Source of the DNA: Planctomycetaceae bacterium
GTDB taxonomy: Bacteria; Planctomycetota; Planctomycetia; Pirellulales; Thermoguttaceae
Assembly (NCBI GenBank): GCA_031282385.1
Contig: JAITDV010000575.1
Span: forward strand, 1 to 6,095
DNA length: 6,095 nucleotides
Direction: 5' to 3'
Shown: positions 4,597 to 6,095 of the stretch, piece by piece
Position numbering within the stretch: position 1 is the first letter of the stretch
Layout: every line of letters begins with the position of its first letter
The notes under the pieces: generated by a model
Database searches by the model: none
Told to the model about the DNA's origin: nothing
The model's input: only the letters and a program-made list of their open reading frames with translations
Translations under genes and position numbers: made by a program

Positions 4597-6095
4597 TTAT
4601 TCTTCGTGCAACAAAAATTGTCGTAATATTTTTTGTAGAGCGTGAACATCAATTGGTTTTGCCAGATGACTGTTCATGCCGCAATCTAAACATTTTTGTA
4701 TTTCTTCGGCAAAAGCGTGAGCAGTCAACGCAATTACCGGTATTTCAGCATAACGCGGGTTGCCGCGAATATGTTTAATTGTTTCAAATCCATCCATTAT
4801 CGGCATCTGAATATCAAGAAATACCAAGTCAAATACCGGATTCATACCCATCCGTTCCGCTTCCTCCAACCGCTGAAGCGCAACCTCGCCATTTTCCGCA
4901 ACAGTTACTTTGAGTTCCATCTTTTCCAACAATGCTTTTGCCACCATCACATTGACTTTGTTGTCTTCCACCAGCAACACCCGAAAATCTGCCAACGATT
5001 TTTGATCGAGCGGCAACGGTACACTTATTATTGTACTTTTTTGTATTTCCGTACCGGTTTCCGGCTTGTCAACCGATAACTTGATCGTATCCTTTGTGTT
5101 CGGATCCAAACCGAAAACACACGTGAACATAATGTTCGTCCCAACTCCCAACTCACTCTCCAACGAAATATTGCCGCCCATCAAATTAACCAAACTCCGC
5201 GTCAACGTTAAACCCAAACCAACTCCGCCATATTGACGTGTAATTGAAGTATCTGTTTGACTAAACGCGGAGAAAAGTTTTTGCGTTTGATTCGGTAACA
5301 TTCCAATTCCCGTGTCTTTCACCGAAAACGCCACCGTAACATTATCATCCTTCACCGATTCCAAACTTGCCGTAACTGTGATCGATCCTTGTTTGGAAAA
5401 TTTGAATGAATTACCAATCAGATTGATGAATATTTGACGTATCCGCAAATGATCTCCCAAAAGTGTTTTCGGAATATCTGTCGACTGGTTAAATATCAAT
5501 TTGATTCCCGTTTCTGTACTTTGTTCACGGAAATTAATGTCAATGTCCCCCAACACTTCACTCAATAAAAACGGCGCACGTTCTAAAGTCATCTTACCTG
5601 TTTCCATCTTTGAAAAGTCAAGAATATCATTGACAATTCCAAGAAGCGATCTTGCGGCGCGATGGGCGTTGTTTGTGTACTGATGTTGTTGTTCGTCCAA
5701 CGGCGTTTCCAATAAAAGATGAGTCAAACCAATAATCGCATTCATCGGCGTACGAATTTCATGACTCATATTCGCCATAAATTCACTCTTCGCCTTGTTT
5801 GCCGCTTGTGCAGCAAGAATAGCGCTTTTCAATTCAAGATGAGTTTTTATTCGTGCTAATAATTCTTCTTTGTCAAACGGTTTTTCAATATAATCATTCG
5901 CGCCGGATTGAAATCCCAAAAGAATATCCTGTATCTGATTTTTGGCAGTCAACATCAATATCGGCAAATCAAACATCGAATGTCTTTCACGTAAACTTTT
6001 ACAGACTTCATATCCTGACATTTTCGGCATCATCACATCCAACAGAATCAAATCAATATTTTTGTTTTTAATCAGTTCAAGAGCCTCCGATCCAT
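4597..6095 (-). CDS. Hybrid sensor histidine kinase (REC-HisKA-HATPase-REC), C-terminal part; start lies beyond the right edge
   Basis: The frame is open from the window edge to TAA at 4599-4597, giving about 498 residues. The visible part begins inside a receiver domain (GSEALELI...ILLDVMMP). Its phospho-acceptor Asp is in LLDVMMP near 6038, and its conserved Lys is in EKPFDKEE. A short helix leads to the HisKA H-box FMANMSHEIRTPMNAIIG, with the phospho-His codon at 5763-5761. The ATPase domain follows with N-box (NLIGNSFKFS), G1 (DTGIGM) and G2 (GGVGLGL). A second receiver starts at FRVLLVEDNKVN, has its Asp in FLDIQMP and its Lys in AKPID, and ends seven bases before MITE R4. All catalytic residues are intact. 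The family passes phosphate from His to Asp, usually via an HPt protein, which is not seen here. The sensory region is outside the window, so the signal is unknown. The TTG at 6051 is internal to the first receiver and is not a real start. Confidence 0.95.
   Translation of the reverse strand, partial: GSEALELIKNKNIDLILLDVMMPKMSGYEVCKSLRERHSMFDLPILMLTAKNQIQDILLGFQSGANDYIEKPFDKEELLARIKTHLELKSAILAAQAANKAKSEFMANMSHEIRTPMNAIIGLTHLLLETPLDEQQHQYTNNAHRAARSLLGIVNDILDFSKMETGKMTLERAPFLLSEVLGDIDINFREQSTETGIKLIFNQSTDIPKTLLGDHLRIRQIFINLIGNSFKFSKQGSITVTASLESVKDDNVTVAFSVKDTGIGMLPNQTQKLFSAFSQTDTSITRQYGGVGLGLTLTRSLVNLMGGNISLESELGVGTNIMFTCVFGLDPNTKDTIKLSVDKPETGTEIQKSTIISVPLPLDQKSLADFRVLLVEDNKVNVMVAKALLEKMELKVTVAENGEVALQRLEEAERMGMNPVFDLVFLDIQMPIMDGFETIKHIRGNPRYAEIPVIALTAHAFAEEIQKCLDCGMNSHLAKPIDVHALQKILRQFLLHEE

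Noticed and set aside
6049..6051. TTG as the start of the histidine kinase
   Set aside because: The frame stays open upstream to the window edge and encodes the conserved GSEALELI part of the same receiver domain, so the true start is outside.

Overview
The window is AT-rich bacterial DNA carrying three genes, all on the minus strand. In transcription order they are a hybrid sensor kinase (4597 to beyond 6095), a large three-module membrane protein of unknown function (1433-3871), and the first 133 codons of a Cas12a (Cpf1) type V CRISPR effector (400 to beyond 1). The Cas12a is the most notable content. It runs off the left edge, so only its wedge-I strand and the start of its REC lobe are visible, but the N-terminal signature is clear.

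Layout. 1-400: cas12a 5' end. 401-471: its short leader. 472-651, 1073-1287, 3918-4111 and 4397-4589: four copies (R1-R4) of one 180-215 bp miniature inverted-repeat element (MITE). They have 19-bp terminal inverted repeats that include a flanking TA, and GC-rich nested hairpin cores. R1 is inverted relative to R2-R4. The two full intergenic gaps each hold two copies. 652-1072: noncoding DNA with nested palindromes and one copy of a second small dispersed repeat. 1288-1432: no recognisable feature. 4112-4396: noncoding DNA with further copies of the second repeat.

Organism. The repeated P-x-x-Y-R-G-R module of the 812-residue protein resembles, from memory, uncharacterised secreted or membrane proteins common in Planctomycetes. 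The two start codons that can be examined lack Shine-Dalgarno sequences. A low-GC planctomycete is the best guess, but this is inference and another phylum is possible.

The genes do not form an obvious pathway. Each is separated from the next by MITE copies, so they are probably independent transcription units. No CRISPR repeat, cas1, cas2 or cas4 is visible. In typical type V-A loci these lie downstream of cas12a, which here means beyond the left edge.
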